NCBI GenBank assembly: GCA_947311845.1
Contig: CAMZMU010000116.1
Span: 848,203 to 912,202 of the forward strand
Source: Poa pratensis
Lineage: Eukaryota > Streptophyta > Magnoliopsida > Poales > Poaceae
DNA: 64,000 nucleotides
Direction of reading: 5' to 3'
The position numbers and the translations under genes were made by a program. This document shows positions 11,052-21,960 of the stretch, in pieces; within the stretch, counting starts at the first letter, position 1, and every line of letters starts with the position of its first letter. Below the pieces are notes generated by a model. That model saw only the letters and a list, made by a program, of their open reading frames with translations, was not told where the DNA came from and did no database searches.

Positions 11052-14000
11052 ATGAGCGAAAGGAAAGTGGACAGATATCTAAGACACGTGATAGAGGACA
11101 TGTACAAAAATGAGGAGCAGGAGATAAGATGTCCGTGTCGAAAATGCAAGTTAATGACCTTGCACCACCCTATTCCGGTGTAGTGCGGGATCACCTGCTC
11201 ATGCGTGGTTTCATGGATGGCTCCCCTTGGATGAATGATGAAGATGATGTACTGGAGGTCCATGCGGCGCCGATGGCAGTACATGACGACGAAGGGCATC
11301 ATGATGACATGATGATTGTTGAGAATAACAATGAGGTAGAAGAAGACGAAGAGCCTACCGCACATGACGATGGAGAACTAGACGTTGTTGATGCGGAGAC
11401 GCCGCTAACTACGTTCTTGCAGGACCCTCATTTGCAAGAATTGCTTGTAAGGCCGACGAGTAACAATAGAGCTGCTGCTAGAGAGAAATCTAAGTTGGGG
11501 CAACTTGAGATAGATTCGAATACTCCGTTGTATCCAGGTTGCAGGCCTGAGGACACCCGCTTGAAAGTATCTCTCGATGTTCTGCAGATGAAGGTAAAAC
11601 ACCATTGGACCGACGCTAGCGTCGACGCTAATCTGCTATACTGGAAGGATGTCCTTCCGGAGAAGAACACGTGTCCTAAGAGTCTTGACGACGCCAAGAA
11701 AGTCGTGTGCCCTCTTGATTTATCGCACGAAAGATACCATGTATGCATCAATGATTGCTACATTTTTTGGAAAGAGGACGCGGACAAGACCACATGTCCA
11801 GTGTGCAACGCTGCTCGATACAAGAAAGGGACGAAGAAAGCTCCTCGAAAGGTTGTGTGGTACTTTCCGCTCATTCCCCGTCTGCAGAGGTATTTCCTGG
11901 ACCCCAAGGAAGCAAAGCACATGCGCTGGCACGCGGATAGAAAGAAGGCACTGCTAAAGGACCCAAACCGGATGGATAAGGCAACCCTGACACACCCTTC
12001 AGATGCAACCCAGTGGAAAGCATTAGACAACTACAATCGAGATTTCGGGGCAGAGTCAAGGAACATCAGGTTGGGTGCGAGCACCGACGGACTCAACCCA
12101 TTTGGCAAACAGAGCAGCACACATAGCACCTGGCCAGTGTTTGTGTGGATATACAACCTCCCCCCTTGGCTTTGCATGAAGAGGAAGTACATTCACATGA
12201 GCATGCTCATTCAAGGGCCGAAACAACCAGGCAGCGACATCAATCTGTATTTGAAGCTACTGAAAGATGAGTTGGACACGTTATGGGCGCCGGAAGGGGT
12301 CATCACATGGGACACCGTCGCTCAAGAGTATTTCCCATTGAGAGCCGCCTTGCTCTGTACGGTGCACGATTTTCCCGGCTGCGGATATGTCTCGGGCCAG
12401 GTGGTTCAAGGACACCATGCGTGCGTCAGGTGCATGGACGATACCTGTTACCTACAGCTACCGAAAGAGGGGTCTTCGAAAACCGTCTACATGGGGCACC
12501 GAAGGTGGCTAGCTGATAAGAAAGACCCGTGGAGAAAGCGTGGAGACCTGTTCAACAATGAAGAAGAGCATCGAGGACCTCCACGTAAGAGAAGCGGCGA
12601 AGAGATCAAAAAACTTCTGGATAACTGGAAAGAGTGCCCTGCACCGGGAAAGAAGAAGGCACCAAAACCGCTCCTGGATGTATGGAAGGCGAGGTCCGTG
12701 TCGTGTCTCGTTGCACGGACACCGGGAGTATAGGATACCCCCTTTTAGGTTCGGCACGGGGCGCGAAGGCGGCTGAGAATCGTCTTCTTGGGCGGAGTCT
12801 AGATCAAGCTCTCCTCTCCACGATCAAAGCATGCAACCAAAGGAACACAAGGAGCTACCCAGGTTCAGGCCACCCGGAGGCTAAAAGACCTACTCCTGCA
12901 TGTCTGGATTGATGGGTTCTTCATAGTGTGGCTTACAATGGAACCTCCCGGACAGGGTACCCGGAAGGGTTTTGGCTGGAGGTAGAAGAAGGACAGATCC
13001 TGACCCGGAGGAGATCACCTTCCTCTCTACCTTCGCAGCCCTAGTCTAGTCTTGCTCTGGTTCTAGCTTGTGTTCGTCCTTGGTTCGACCTCCCCCTCCT
13101 CCGCGCCTTGGTCCTCCTTTTATAGGCTAAGGGGTTGCCACAGGGTCACGTGAGGGGCATGAGGGACCTTCGGGGTGAAGGACCCTCCTCATCTAGTTTA
13201 GGGGGAGACGTGGCCTCTCCTCAGCCTAGCGTCTCCTTTGGGTTAGGTGGGAGCGTCCGCCTTGGGGGTGGACAGGAGCTGACACCACCACGGGACGTGC
13301 TTCCCGCCCACGCTGCCTTCGCCTTGCTTCCCAAGTCTTCCACGGTGAGGTGGAGTGCTTATCCACAGGGACGTGGGGAAGTACCCGAGAGGGAGCCTGG
13401 CCTCCTGCCGGGAACTCGGGCTCTTGGGTCCTTCCTGGCCTTCTTGCTTGATTCGGGGACCCGGAAGGTCCCCAGGACCGGAGCCCTTAGTCGACGTAGG
13501 CCATGCGTGTATTGACGGTGAACCCGCCAGCTTGACTTGAGTCTTGGTCTTGTCCATCTTCATCTTGGGCCCACATGGGGTGGACCCACTTTGGCGGTAC
13601 TAGGGGAACCCCATGTTCCACTGTTGCGACAGTCCGTGTTTTGGGACTTAGCGTACTGGCCCATTCTCGATACGCCTAATTGCCTTGATCTAATGCATAT
13701 CACGAAGAATGTGTTCGAGCGTTTGTTTGGCACCGTGGTCAACATGGCGGAGAGGATCAAAGATGGGCCGAAAGCAAGGCGCGACTTGATATATTATGGT
13801 TTAAGGGGAGAGCTTCACGGGGGAACCCAGAAAAGGCCGGGGGAAGATCAGTCGGATGAGGAAACGGACGGTCACAGGGACAAAAGGGTTAAGAGGAACA
13901 ATGACTACTATTGCCCCCACTCCAGTTGCACTCTGCACGAGAATGAGATCAATCAGCTCTTCAAGTGCCTTCTAGGAGTCAAAATGCCTATCGGTTACGC

Positions 14001-15438
14001 GGGGTTGATAAGCAGATACCTAGACCCGAAGAAAAAATGCTTCAGCGGGATGAAGTCTCATGACTGTTATGTGATGATGACGCAGATCTTTCCGGTTGCA
14101 ATCAGAGGGATAATGGACAAGCACGTCCGTGAAACACTTTTTGGCTTCTGTAAGTTTTTCGACGTCATCTCTCGAAAGTCGATCACCCGGCAGCAGCTCG
14201 ATAGGCTGCAGGAAGATATCGTTGTGATACTATGCGAGCTTGAGATGTACTTCCCGCCAGCACTCTTTGACATCTGTGTGCATCTATTGGTCCATGTCGT
14301 GGATGATATAATCCATCTCGGGCCGCTGTTCCTGCACAATATGTTGCCGTTCGAACGGTTGAATGGGGTCATCAAAGGATTTTTTCGTAACAGGGCCTGT
14401 CCGGATGGAAGCATCGTCCAAGGCTTTCTCACCGAAGAGTGCATCTCTTTCTGCACGAACTTTCTAGAACTCGAGAACCCTGTTGGTTTGCCCGTAAACA
14501 AGCACCTCGGCAAGCTACTTGGATCAGGTCACAGAAATGGCCGGAGGGATTTGCATGTGGACTTTGAAGGTCGACGCGCCGACTTTGACAGGGCCAACTT
14601 AGTAGCACTACAACACATTCATATGGCTGACAATTATTTGACGGAGCACCAAAACTCAATTAGGAAGAAGTATGGTGATAGAGGCAAGACGAGAACGGAG
14701 GCAGAAATAATCAGAGAGCACAACTCCTCATTCGCGGGTTGGTTCAAAGAAAAGCTTAAGGCTAATCCGCCGCCAATGATCTCGGAGGATGACATTCTCT
14801 TATTCGCATTGGCACATGGACCCGCGACCAACCTCCAGACGTTTCAAGCGTATGATATCAACGGGTTCACATTCTACACGTAGGAGAAGGACAAAAACTC
14901 TGATTATCAGAACTCAGGGGTAACGGTGGAATCCTACACTGGTGACGTGCTGACAAGATATTACGGAAGGATCGAGGAGATATGGGAGCTAAACTACTCT
15001 GGAGAGAAGGTGCCGATGTTTCGCGTCAGATGGGCTAAGAACATCACTCCTGAAGACCGATATTTCATCACCATGTCCATACCCTCAGCCAAATCAAGCG
15101 CCAACACCACCGCACAAAATGAGCCATGGATACTGGCTAAGCACTGCACACAATGCTTCTTCATAACCGACCCGTCCAAGCCTAGCCTTGTTGTTGTGAG
15201 GAGAGGCAAAAGGAACATCGCCAGAATGGATGGAGTCGCCAATGAGGACGACTTTGACAAGTACGGTGACCCAAATATTGAAGATGACGACAACAATCAG
15301 GAAACATACACCACAAGAAGAAGCAGGACCACGGTACCACCCAAGTCAGCAGGTCCTCCGTACACAAGAAAAAGTCACAATGTCGGGCTAAATTTTGCAA
15401 CATCGACCAAAAAAGGAAAGAAGATTGCCAAACACTGA
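11052..15438 (+). pseudogene. CACTA-1 TNP2-type transposase
   Basis: The gene starts MSERKVDRYLRHV at 11052 with the transposase-associated N-terminal domain (cysteine motif CPCRKC). It shifts frame near 11165 and continues through the tnp2 domain: CPVCNAARYKK, KVVWYFPLIPRLQRYF, MRWHADRK, then ASTDGLNPFG and ARCM-like CVRCMDD. A solo LTR with TSD GTCCG interrupts it at 12699-13631. From 13637 it resumes with CLDLMHITKNVFERLFGT, a DUF4218-like domain (ALFDICVHLLVHVVDDI, LPFERLNGVIKGF), an in-frame TAG at 14881-14883 where CAG is likely, and a DUF4216-like end (YYGRIEEIWELNYSG). It would cut and paste the element by binding its ends. It is broken by a frameshift, a stop and an insertion. Confidence 0.88.
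12699..13631 (-). mobile_element. Solo LTR (933 bp) in CACTA-1 transposase
   Basis: TGTCGTGTCTC...TGTTGCGACA flanked by perfect 5-bp TSDs GTCCG (12694-12698 and 13632-13636). Removing LTR plus one TSD restores the transposase frame. It has no internal region, PBS or second LTR, so it is a solo LTR left by recombination. Minus orientation is inferred from a TATAAAA box readable on the minus strand near 13117-13124 and from the GAACCTGGGTA motif near 12857, which matches the minus-oriented Gypsy-B LTR. GC-rich open frames inside it are not considered genes. Confidence 0.9.
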
Positions 15439-15689
15439 TGATTGAAGCACTTATTTTTTTGTATCCCTCATTTGTATAACTATGCACTTACATATCGTGA
15501 TCAACTCATTTTGTATCCCTCTTAATAATTGTATCCGGTGTCGATTCAAAAAAATTATAAAAATTCAAGTATGTGAACAATATTGTCAAATATATATATG
15601 TGAACAGCAGTGCAATTTAAATATATGTTTGTTTTTGAAAAGTTTGAAAAACATGTCTATTTTCAAAAATACTAAAAAAACACCCCAGG
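15439..15689 (+). other. 3' region of CACTA-1 transposase gene
   Basis: AT-rich sequence after the transposase stop, with AATAAT-type poly(A)-like signals around 15520-15530. No other feature seen. Confidence 0.3.
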
Positions 15690-15840
15690 TTATCTGTGGC
15701 GCACGGTTAGCTTACCTGTGGCGCACTGCTCCGTGCGCCACAGATAACCACAGCTGGGCCCACATGTAAGTGACCCAAAGTTATCTGTGGCGCACCATGG
15801 CGTGCGCCACAGATAAGTCCCACGGTGCGCCACCGATAGC
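15690..15840. promoter_or_regulatory. Internal cluster of CACTA-1 subterminal motifs
   Basis: Six copies of GTGGCGCAC/GTGCGCCAC lie in 150 bp between the transposase gene and the second gene, more than 5 kb from the left end. The location, upstream of a leader-like region, suggests an internal promoter or operator bound by the element's own regulatory protein. That is inference from the known TNPA and subterminal-motif pairing. Confidence 0.7.
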
Positions 15841-16298
15841 TCTGTGTGTCTTACATGTGGGCCCCCACGCGCCGGCTCTCTTATCTTCTTCAACATCTAG
15901 AAAATTTCTAAGTGTTGAAACCGCTCGCGCGCGCTCTGCCCTGTCCGCCGTGCGCTCGACTCGCCGCCGACGAGGACGACCTCCACGCGCCCGTGCGCCG
16001 CTCGACCCGCCGCCGACGACGACCTCCACGCGCCCGTCCACCTCCACGCCCCCCACGCGCCCGTGCACCTCCACGCGCCCGTCCACCTCGATGCCCTCCA
16101 CGCGCCCGTCCACCTCCACGCGCCCGTGCGCCGCTCGACCCGCCGCCGCCGTCGACAACCTCCCCTGCCTCCCCTCCCCGAGGTTCATCCCCTTCTCTCC
16201 CTCCCCTACCTCCCCTCCGAGGCTGCACCTTAGGTGCTTGATGAAATGCCGAACCTAAAATTTGATGATTTTGGAGATGCTGTTGATGCTGTTGCTGC
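15841..16298 (+). repeat. GC-rich leader with CCACGCGCCCGTCCACCT minisatellite
   Basis: From about 15985 to 16140 the motif CACGCGCCCGTCCACCTC is repeated imperfectly 6-7 times, giving open frames in several phases on both strands. It is most likely the first (partly untranslated) exon of the second CACTA-1 gene. I do not trust any of the overlapping open frames as protein. Confidence 0.45.
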
Positions 16299-16549
16299 CA
16301 CTAGTACAGAACGACACATCGGAAATGGGCCAAAAACCCCTTAGGCAACGGAGAAAGGGTCCGTGTCCCCGCCTTTGTCACTGATGTGAAGGCCTTCATC
16401 GGTAACGGAGGCCAAAAACCGTTTCCGATGAGGTCTCCATTTAGCAACGGTTGTGCGCAGACCTCCGTTTTCTTAGTTTTCCTTCATCAGATACGGAGTT
16501 TGCCATCCACCTGTTTGCACTGAGCATTTCTCATATTTCGGTTACAGGA

Positions 16550-17505
16550 TGCCACGTTTACAAATGCCACTAGATACTTAAAATCTCACAGCACAAGCTC
16601 AAATACTAAAACGGTAACAGATTTCATTCATATCACAATGTAACTTTACATTTCCATCACAATTTCACCTTTACAATTGCATCACAAGATGTGACAAACA
16701 TAAGAGGTAAAACGATAACAGATTTCATCTATACTAAGCCTATCATGTCAAAGGACGGAAAGAATATATGATTTCTTCCCTACATCCTTTTCCACAATCC
16801 TCGCAGGTGTCACTCTAGCTATCTCTTCTTATCTCAACTTCTTGAGAGAAGGATGTTGAAGTTTTGGACCCTATACATTAGTAAATAGAGTTACAATTGT
16901 TAAATACATATGCTAAAACAAATACACTATGAATTTAATCAAACTGAAACGATATCTTACCTATGTCTTGAGGTGGCTCTTATTGATGAACCGGAGCAGC
17001 CAACACACGGCTTGTCAACAAGATATTGCGATGTCAGCAGCTTCATAGGATGGCTCACAACGATCATCCTTTCCATGGAGGCCACCACCGGCTCTGGATT
17101 TTTTATGCAGTGTCACCGAAATCTAATCTAATACGTCACCGATGTGACATTTCGGCGACACTGTGTAAAACACTCTTACTTAAAAAAGTATTTTATGCAG
17201 TGTACCAAAACGTCACAATAGCGACGGTGGATATGTATGGTGGAGTTTGAAAGGGAACAACTTGATATCCCTATATGTAAATAAGGATTTATGTTAGTTC
17301 TGACACTACTAGATAGAACAAACAATTTAACACAATAATATGAAGTATACAGTAGTATATAGTGTGTACTGAACTGTGTATATAATTGGAGGCCATTATG
17401 GGAAAGTCAACAAACACTACTCTCTTGAGTAATGTTCGTTGTTTGTTCTGTGTCTCCGACTTTTTTATGCAGTGTCAACGAAATAGACTCCTGTTTTCAC
17501 ATAGA
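16550..17505. other. CACTA-2 interior, no gene supported
   Basis: AT-rich. The phrase TTTTATGCAGTGT recurs at 17100, 17190 and 17464, a dispersed short repeat. Open frames at 16910-17250 have no recognisable features. Confidence 0.35.
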
Positions 17506-17510
17506 CTAGT

Positions 17511-17905
17511 TAGCTAAACTACAACTAGTTGCAAGTGCACAATAGGCAAGTTAACTACATCAAGAAATGATCTATATAGAACTACCGGATGTGAACTGAA
17601 CTACTATCAACAAGTTAGCGAAACTACAACCGGTTGCAAGTGCACAATAGGCAAGTTAACTACATCAAGAAATGATCTAGATAGAACTACCGGATGTGAA
17701 CTGAACTATTTTCAACAAGTTAGCTAAACTACAACTAGTTGCAAGTGCACAATAGGCAAGTTAACTACATCAAGAAATGATCTAGATAGAACTACCGGAT
17801 GTGAACTGAACTACTTTCAACAAGTTAGCTAAACTACAACTAGTTGCAAGTGCACAATAGGCAAGTTAACTACATCAAGAAATGATCTAGATAGAACTAC
17901 CGGAT
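17511..17905. repeat. 105-bp tandem repeat, ~3.8 copies
   Basis: TAGCTAAACTACAACTAGTT (with small variants) starts at 17511, 17616, 17721 and 17826, an exact spacing of 105 bp. Copies differ at a handful of positions. It sits at the 3' side of the small minus-strand gene of CACTA-2. Confidence 0.92.
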
Positions 17906-18489
17906 GTGGATCTGATACCTTCTTCACGTCGCCGTTGGATCGATCTAGCAGATCCGGAAGTGGTGGAGGCAGAGGAAGCGGACAGAGCGACGACCTCGCC
18001 GTGTCGGGCGAGATGGCGAAGACCTCGCCGTGTCGGGGGACATGGCGAACACCTCGCCGTGTCGGGGGAGATGGCGAATACCTCGCCGTGATAGCCGTCG
18101 TCTGGGCGGAGACGGCGCCGCCACGGCGTCGGCGATGGCCGCAACGCCAGGAGGCGTCGCCACGAACAGATCTAGCATACTGGGACAGAGTGAGGAAACG
18201 AGTGTTAGGTTTTGCTCTGTACGCCCATATATATAGGTAAAACATAGGAAACGGTTCTTTAGAAGGACCGTTTCCTTTGTGTTTCTTCCACTGAGGTGTG
18301 GGACCTACGCGCCCACTCTGTGGAATTTCTTCTACTCTCTGGAATAATATTTTCCTAATCTCTACTATATGGAGAAAACCACTTATAGGATACTTATATT
18401 AATATTAGTGATTACTACATTACATACGCAGTACATATTAATAATAATAAAGTAAATTACAGTTTGAGAACTTATAGAACTACTACTAG

Positions 18490-18864
18490 CTACTTCTTGT
18501 TTATCTTGCGCCCTGCTTCCGCGCAATCCTCGTCCTTCTCACGGCCTCGCTTATTGGGGGCCATTGGAGGTGGTGGCGACGGCGGCAGCATATCGGAGGC
18601 GGTGGCGGCGGCTTTCTTCTCCGTCGCCGGGGCTCCCTTCTTCGGGAACGGCGCCTCCGCCTCGTCCTCCTCCTCCTTCTCCTCTTCGGTTGACTCGTCA
18701 TCAGAATCAACCTTCGGCGGGCCCAGCATCAAGGTGGGATCATGGAAGTTGGCGTATTCATCGTCGCTCGTCTCCGGCGTCGGTCCTTCAACGGACTCGC
18801 CGCTGACGGGGGGACTGTCCCGCGGCGACTCAGTGTGCTCCTGTGTGTCGTTGCTGCGAGGCAT
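18490..18864 (-). CDS. Small acidic, Pro/Ser/Glu-rich protein of CACTA-2
   Basis: An intact 124-residue frame starts MPRSNDTQEHTESPRD. It has a strongly acidic stretch (DSDDESTEEEKEEEDE), then a basic tail ending REKDEDCAEAGRKINKK. No known domain is recognised and composition suggests a disordered protein. The ATG lies 32 bases from the insertion site of CACTA-3, so its original promoter and leader are now displaced to 27833 and beyond. It may be the remnant first exon of a TNPA-like regulator. GC content is far above that of the surroundings. Confidence 0.5.
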   Translation of the reverse strand: MPRSNDTQEHTESPRDSPPVSGESVEGPTPETSDDEYANFHDPTLMLGPPKVDSDDESTEEEKEEEDEAEAPFPKKGAPATEKKAAATASDMLPPSPPPPMAPNKRGREKDEDCAEAGRKINKK

Positions 18865-19239
18865 CTTCGCTAATCTGTAGGAGGGAGCGAGCGAGCACTA
18901 CAAGAAATATGTTCACTAGTGACTCACCATATTGGTCACTGAATGGTCACGTAGTATCATTTGTGACCTTTTTGTGACCAAAAACATTTGGTCGAAAGCT
19001 GGCGGTCACAAACGAACGTACGTGACCATTTGAGTGTAATGGTCATAGACGTTCATGACTAAAATAAAGGGTCATAAGTGTTATGACCAATTGTTTTGGT
19101 CACCTGCTATCTGGCATGTCCACGTCAGATTCCACGTGGCGTGGCTGACGTGGCAAAATGGTGACCAATTTAAATGGTCATACAGCAGAATCAGCCCAAT
19201 CCAGTTTGATAGTTTAGATGGGCCGGGCCCAACAATATA

Positions 19240-19560
19240 GACTTTATTTCTTTCATAATTATGGTCGACTAAATGGGCCAAGCCTACTTTGGCCTTTTCA
19301 ATTTGGACATAGGCTTTTATTTTTCTTTTTGGCTAGTGGGACCCAATTGTCAGGTTCTGGCTTGTGGGTTCCAGAAGTCAGGTTCTGGCCTGTGGGCCCC
19401 AATGGTCAGGTTCTGCCAAGTGGGTCCCAATTATTCGGTTCTGGTTAATGGGTCCAAGTTGTCAGGTCCAGTATGTGTGTTCCAGTTGTCAGATTTATGC
19501 TTTCCAGATTTTAGTATGACAGTAAATAAACAAATCGAACCAGACAACACGTAAACCTTC
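19240..19560. repeat. Degenerate GGTTCTGGC...GGGTCCCA repeats
   Basis: Between 19340 and 19490 the phrase GTCAGGTTCTGG...TGGGCCCCA recurs about five times at 30-35-base spacing. The same wording (GGTCCCACATGTCAGG) recurs at 27250-27490 near the other end, so it forms an extended inverted/direct subterminal zone of CACTA-3. Confidence 0.5.
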
Positions 19561-21660
19561 AAATAACAAGAATGAATCAATCTGTTACATGATATGACAC
19601 CAATAATAACAATGGCAATGACAATACAACATTCTACAAGTGGAAAATATATCACATGAGCACATCAAGTCCATCTCCTGGAATGGCCATACGCACCAGG
19701 TACTTGTCCATCTTCATTCCTGGACGAGCATGAGAGGGCATGAGAGGGCATCTGAACCAGTAACTAAATGTTACTTACAAATAAACCTACGAAAGTAATA
19801 CACATACATAACCAGTAACTAAACTTTCAGCACGCTTATCAATTTGTGAAGCTCCATCATGAATATAGCAGCGAACAAGCCTACTGAACCCTGCCCACAT
19901 GGATGATTGATCTTTGCGGATACACTGTATATGTACCTTGGGGCTGATGATGTTCGTGAAGCAGTATGGAGACCATCCAGAGCCTTCTTTCTTGTCATGC
20001 TTGGTCATGATCTGGACAGAGGAAAGAGGCAGAGGAGGATCAACAAACAGAGCATGTATGTAACAACAAACAGAGCATGTATGCAATAAAGATGGACCCA
20101 GTTTCAATGCACTTACGAGTTTGACATTGCACAATGGGGCGAAGAGGTCCAGATGTGGGGCGTACAAAGATATTCGTAGCCTTCTTTTGGCGAGCTGTAC
20201 ATGAAACAAGAAAATAAGATGATAGTTCTGGAAATAGTAATCTTGCAAGTCAATATGACCACAAAAATCATATTGCGGTCACAGTTATTAGTAAAGCAGA
20301 GATCAAAACTAGTGATAAGTGTACATCTCGATCTACAAATGTGCCAGATTTCTTATGCAGACAACCTGTAACCAAATGCCAACATTGTAGATTTATCCAA
20401 CCAAGCTGTAAACATTATCTATCTCTCTATTCCCATGTTTCATCATTATGATCTCGATTAATTATGAGCAAGCAATCAAGCATCACCATATCGTGAGAGA
20501 AGAAATAGAGAGATATTACCTATCTGGGAAGGAGCCGATCAGTGCGGCGCTTGTGGCTGGCCGCTTGCGGGTCTGGCACATAGGGATCATTCGTTCAGCT
20601 GAGAATGATCTAGCAACAAGGGAAAAAGCAGCAGGCTGGGGGAAAATAGGACTTTTGCAATGTGTCTTGCGTCGAGACGGCGTGCAGCAGCAGTAGCAAG
20701 ATCCGTCGCTGCTCCTCCTTATCCGCATGGGCAGGGGCAGGTGCATGGGGATGAGAAGGAGCAGGAGTCCATCGAGGAGACAAGTTTTAATCTACTTGAT
20801 CACCTCGAGTAAGTAGCCTTCCGGCAAACTAAAGGTTCACCAGTCTCCATTGCCAAGTTCCATCTTTTACACTGTCAAAAGAAGAAGGTTCCTTGGTTAG
20901 CAGCAGAACCATGTAAGAGTATGAGTAGAACATATTATTCAGACGAGGAAGGTAGACACACACTGGATATATAGGAAAGTAGACGAAATCAAGAAAGAAC
21001 ATCTAAAAAAAGTGACGGAGCGGAAGCCCCGGAGGCTGCGGGGGCACAAGAAGGGCGCCGTCACCTGCTGCGTCGCGGCCTCCAACCGCCCGGGCGTCGT
21101 CGCGTCCTCCGTATTCGCACCACCGCCACTTCACCTAGTGACGGCGTAGTAGATGCCGAGGGCGGGGGTGATCTCCAAGCGAGCAGGGGAGGCAGCAAGG
21201 TCGTTGTCGAAGGAGAGCGCCACCGCCGCCGCCTCATCGCCGCTTGTGGAGCGTGACGCGCGCGGGGCCGGCCGGCAGCGCATCCACACCGCTGCCGCAT
21301 CTGGGCATGCTGGCTGGGCCCGGATCTGACGCGTGAGGGCCCGGATCTGGGGAGGAGGTGGTGGACGCTCACGTGGTGGGGATCTGGGTGAGGAAGAAGG
21401 AAAAGGGGATCGGTGCAGGCGGTCGAGAGTAGGGGAACGGTGCTGTTGGTGGCGTTTTGGATGCAGAGGGAGAGGTCGATGGGTTCGGTGAGAGGTGCGG
21501 CGGCGTAGACGGAAGAGAGGTGGTGCGGCCGGAGGCGAAGCAGAGAGAGAGGAGAGGCGGCGCTGCGGGAGAGAGGGAGAAGTGGCGGCGGAGTGTTCTG
21601 GGAAGAGGAGCGAGGGGTGGATATTGGAAAAATAGGGTTAGGGTTCGACCGTTCCACGCA
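19560..21660 (-). pseudogene. Decayed gene-like region inside CACTA-3
   Basis: The right part (21660-21060) is GC-rich and on the minus strand looks like a promoter/first exon (MERSNPNPIFPISTP at 21657). Farther left, a minus-strand piece near 20010-19850 reads KKEGSGWSPYCFTNI and MWAGFSRLVRCYIHD, probably an exon. Splice borders are not certain and no domain is recognised. It may be a captured host gene or a relic of the element's own gene. Confidence 0.35.
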
Positions 21661-21960
21661 AGCAAACTTTTCTCACATCACCGGTTCAACATTAGACTGG
21701 ATGCAAGTGGGACCTGTGTTTCTCGACCCCACCATGCATATGACACTATGTGTCAATTTAATAGTTCGGGTCTTGCCCAATAGAAGAAAAATTGATGGTT
21801 TGTAAAGCACCTACCAAAAATATATTGCAAAATTGCAGCAATTCATTTCCTAAAAATACTAGACCACATATAATGCACAAAAAACTAAATTGTTGCGCGC
21901 CAAACGGTTTCAAACCACCTATCTTCAAAAATACAAATTTTGGCTGATTCAGATGGATAC

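Noticed and set aside
12283..13540. Several 60-130-residue open frames across the solo LTR in the transposase
   Set aside because: They cross the LTR boundary or are GC-driven; the TSD and restored transposase frame explain the region.
15770..16258. 162-residue Pro/Thr/Ser-rich open frame
   Set aside because: Starts within terminal-type repeats and runs through a minisatellite; equally long frames exist on the opposite strand.
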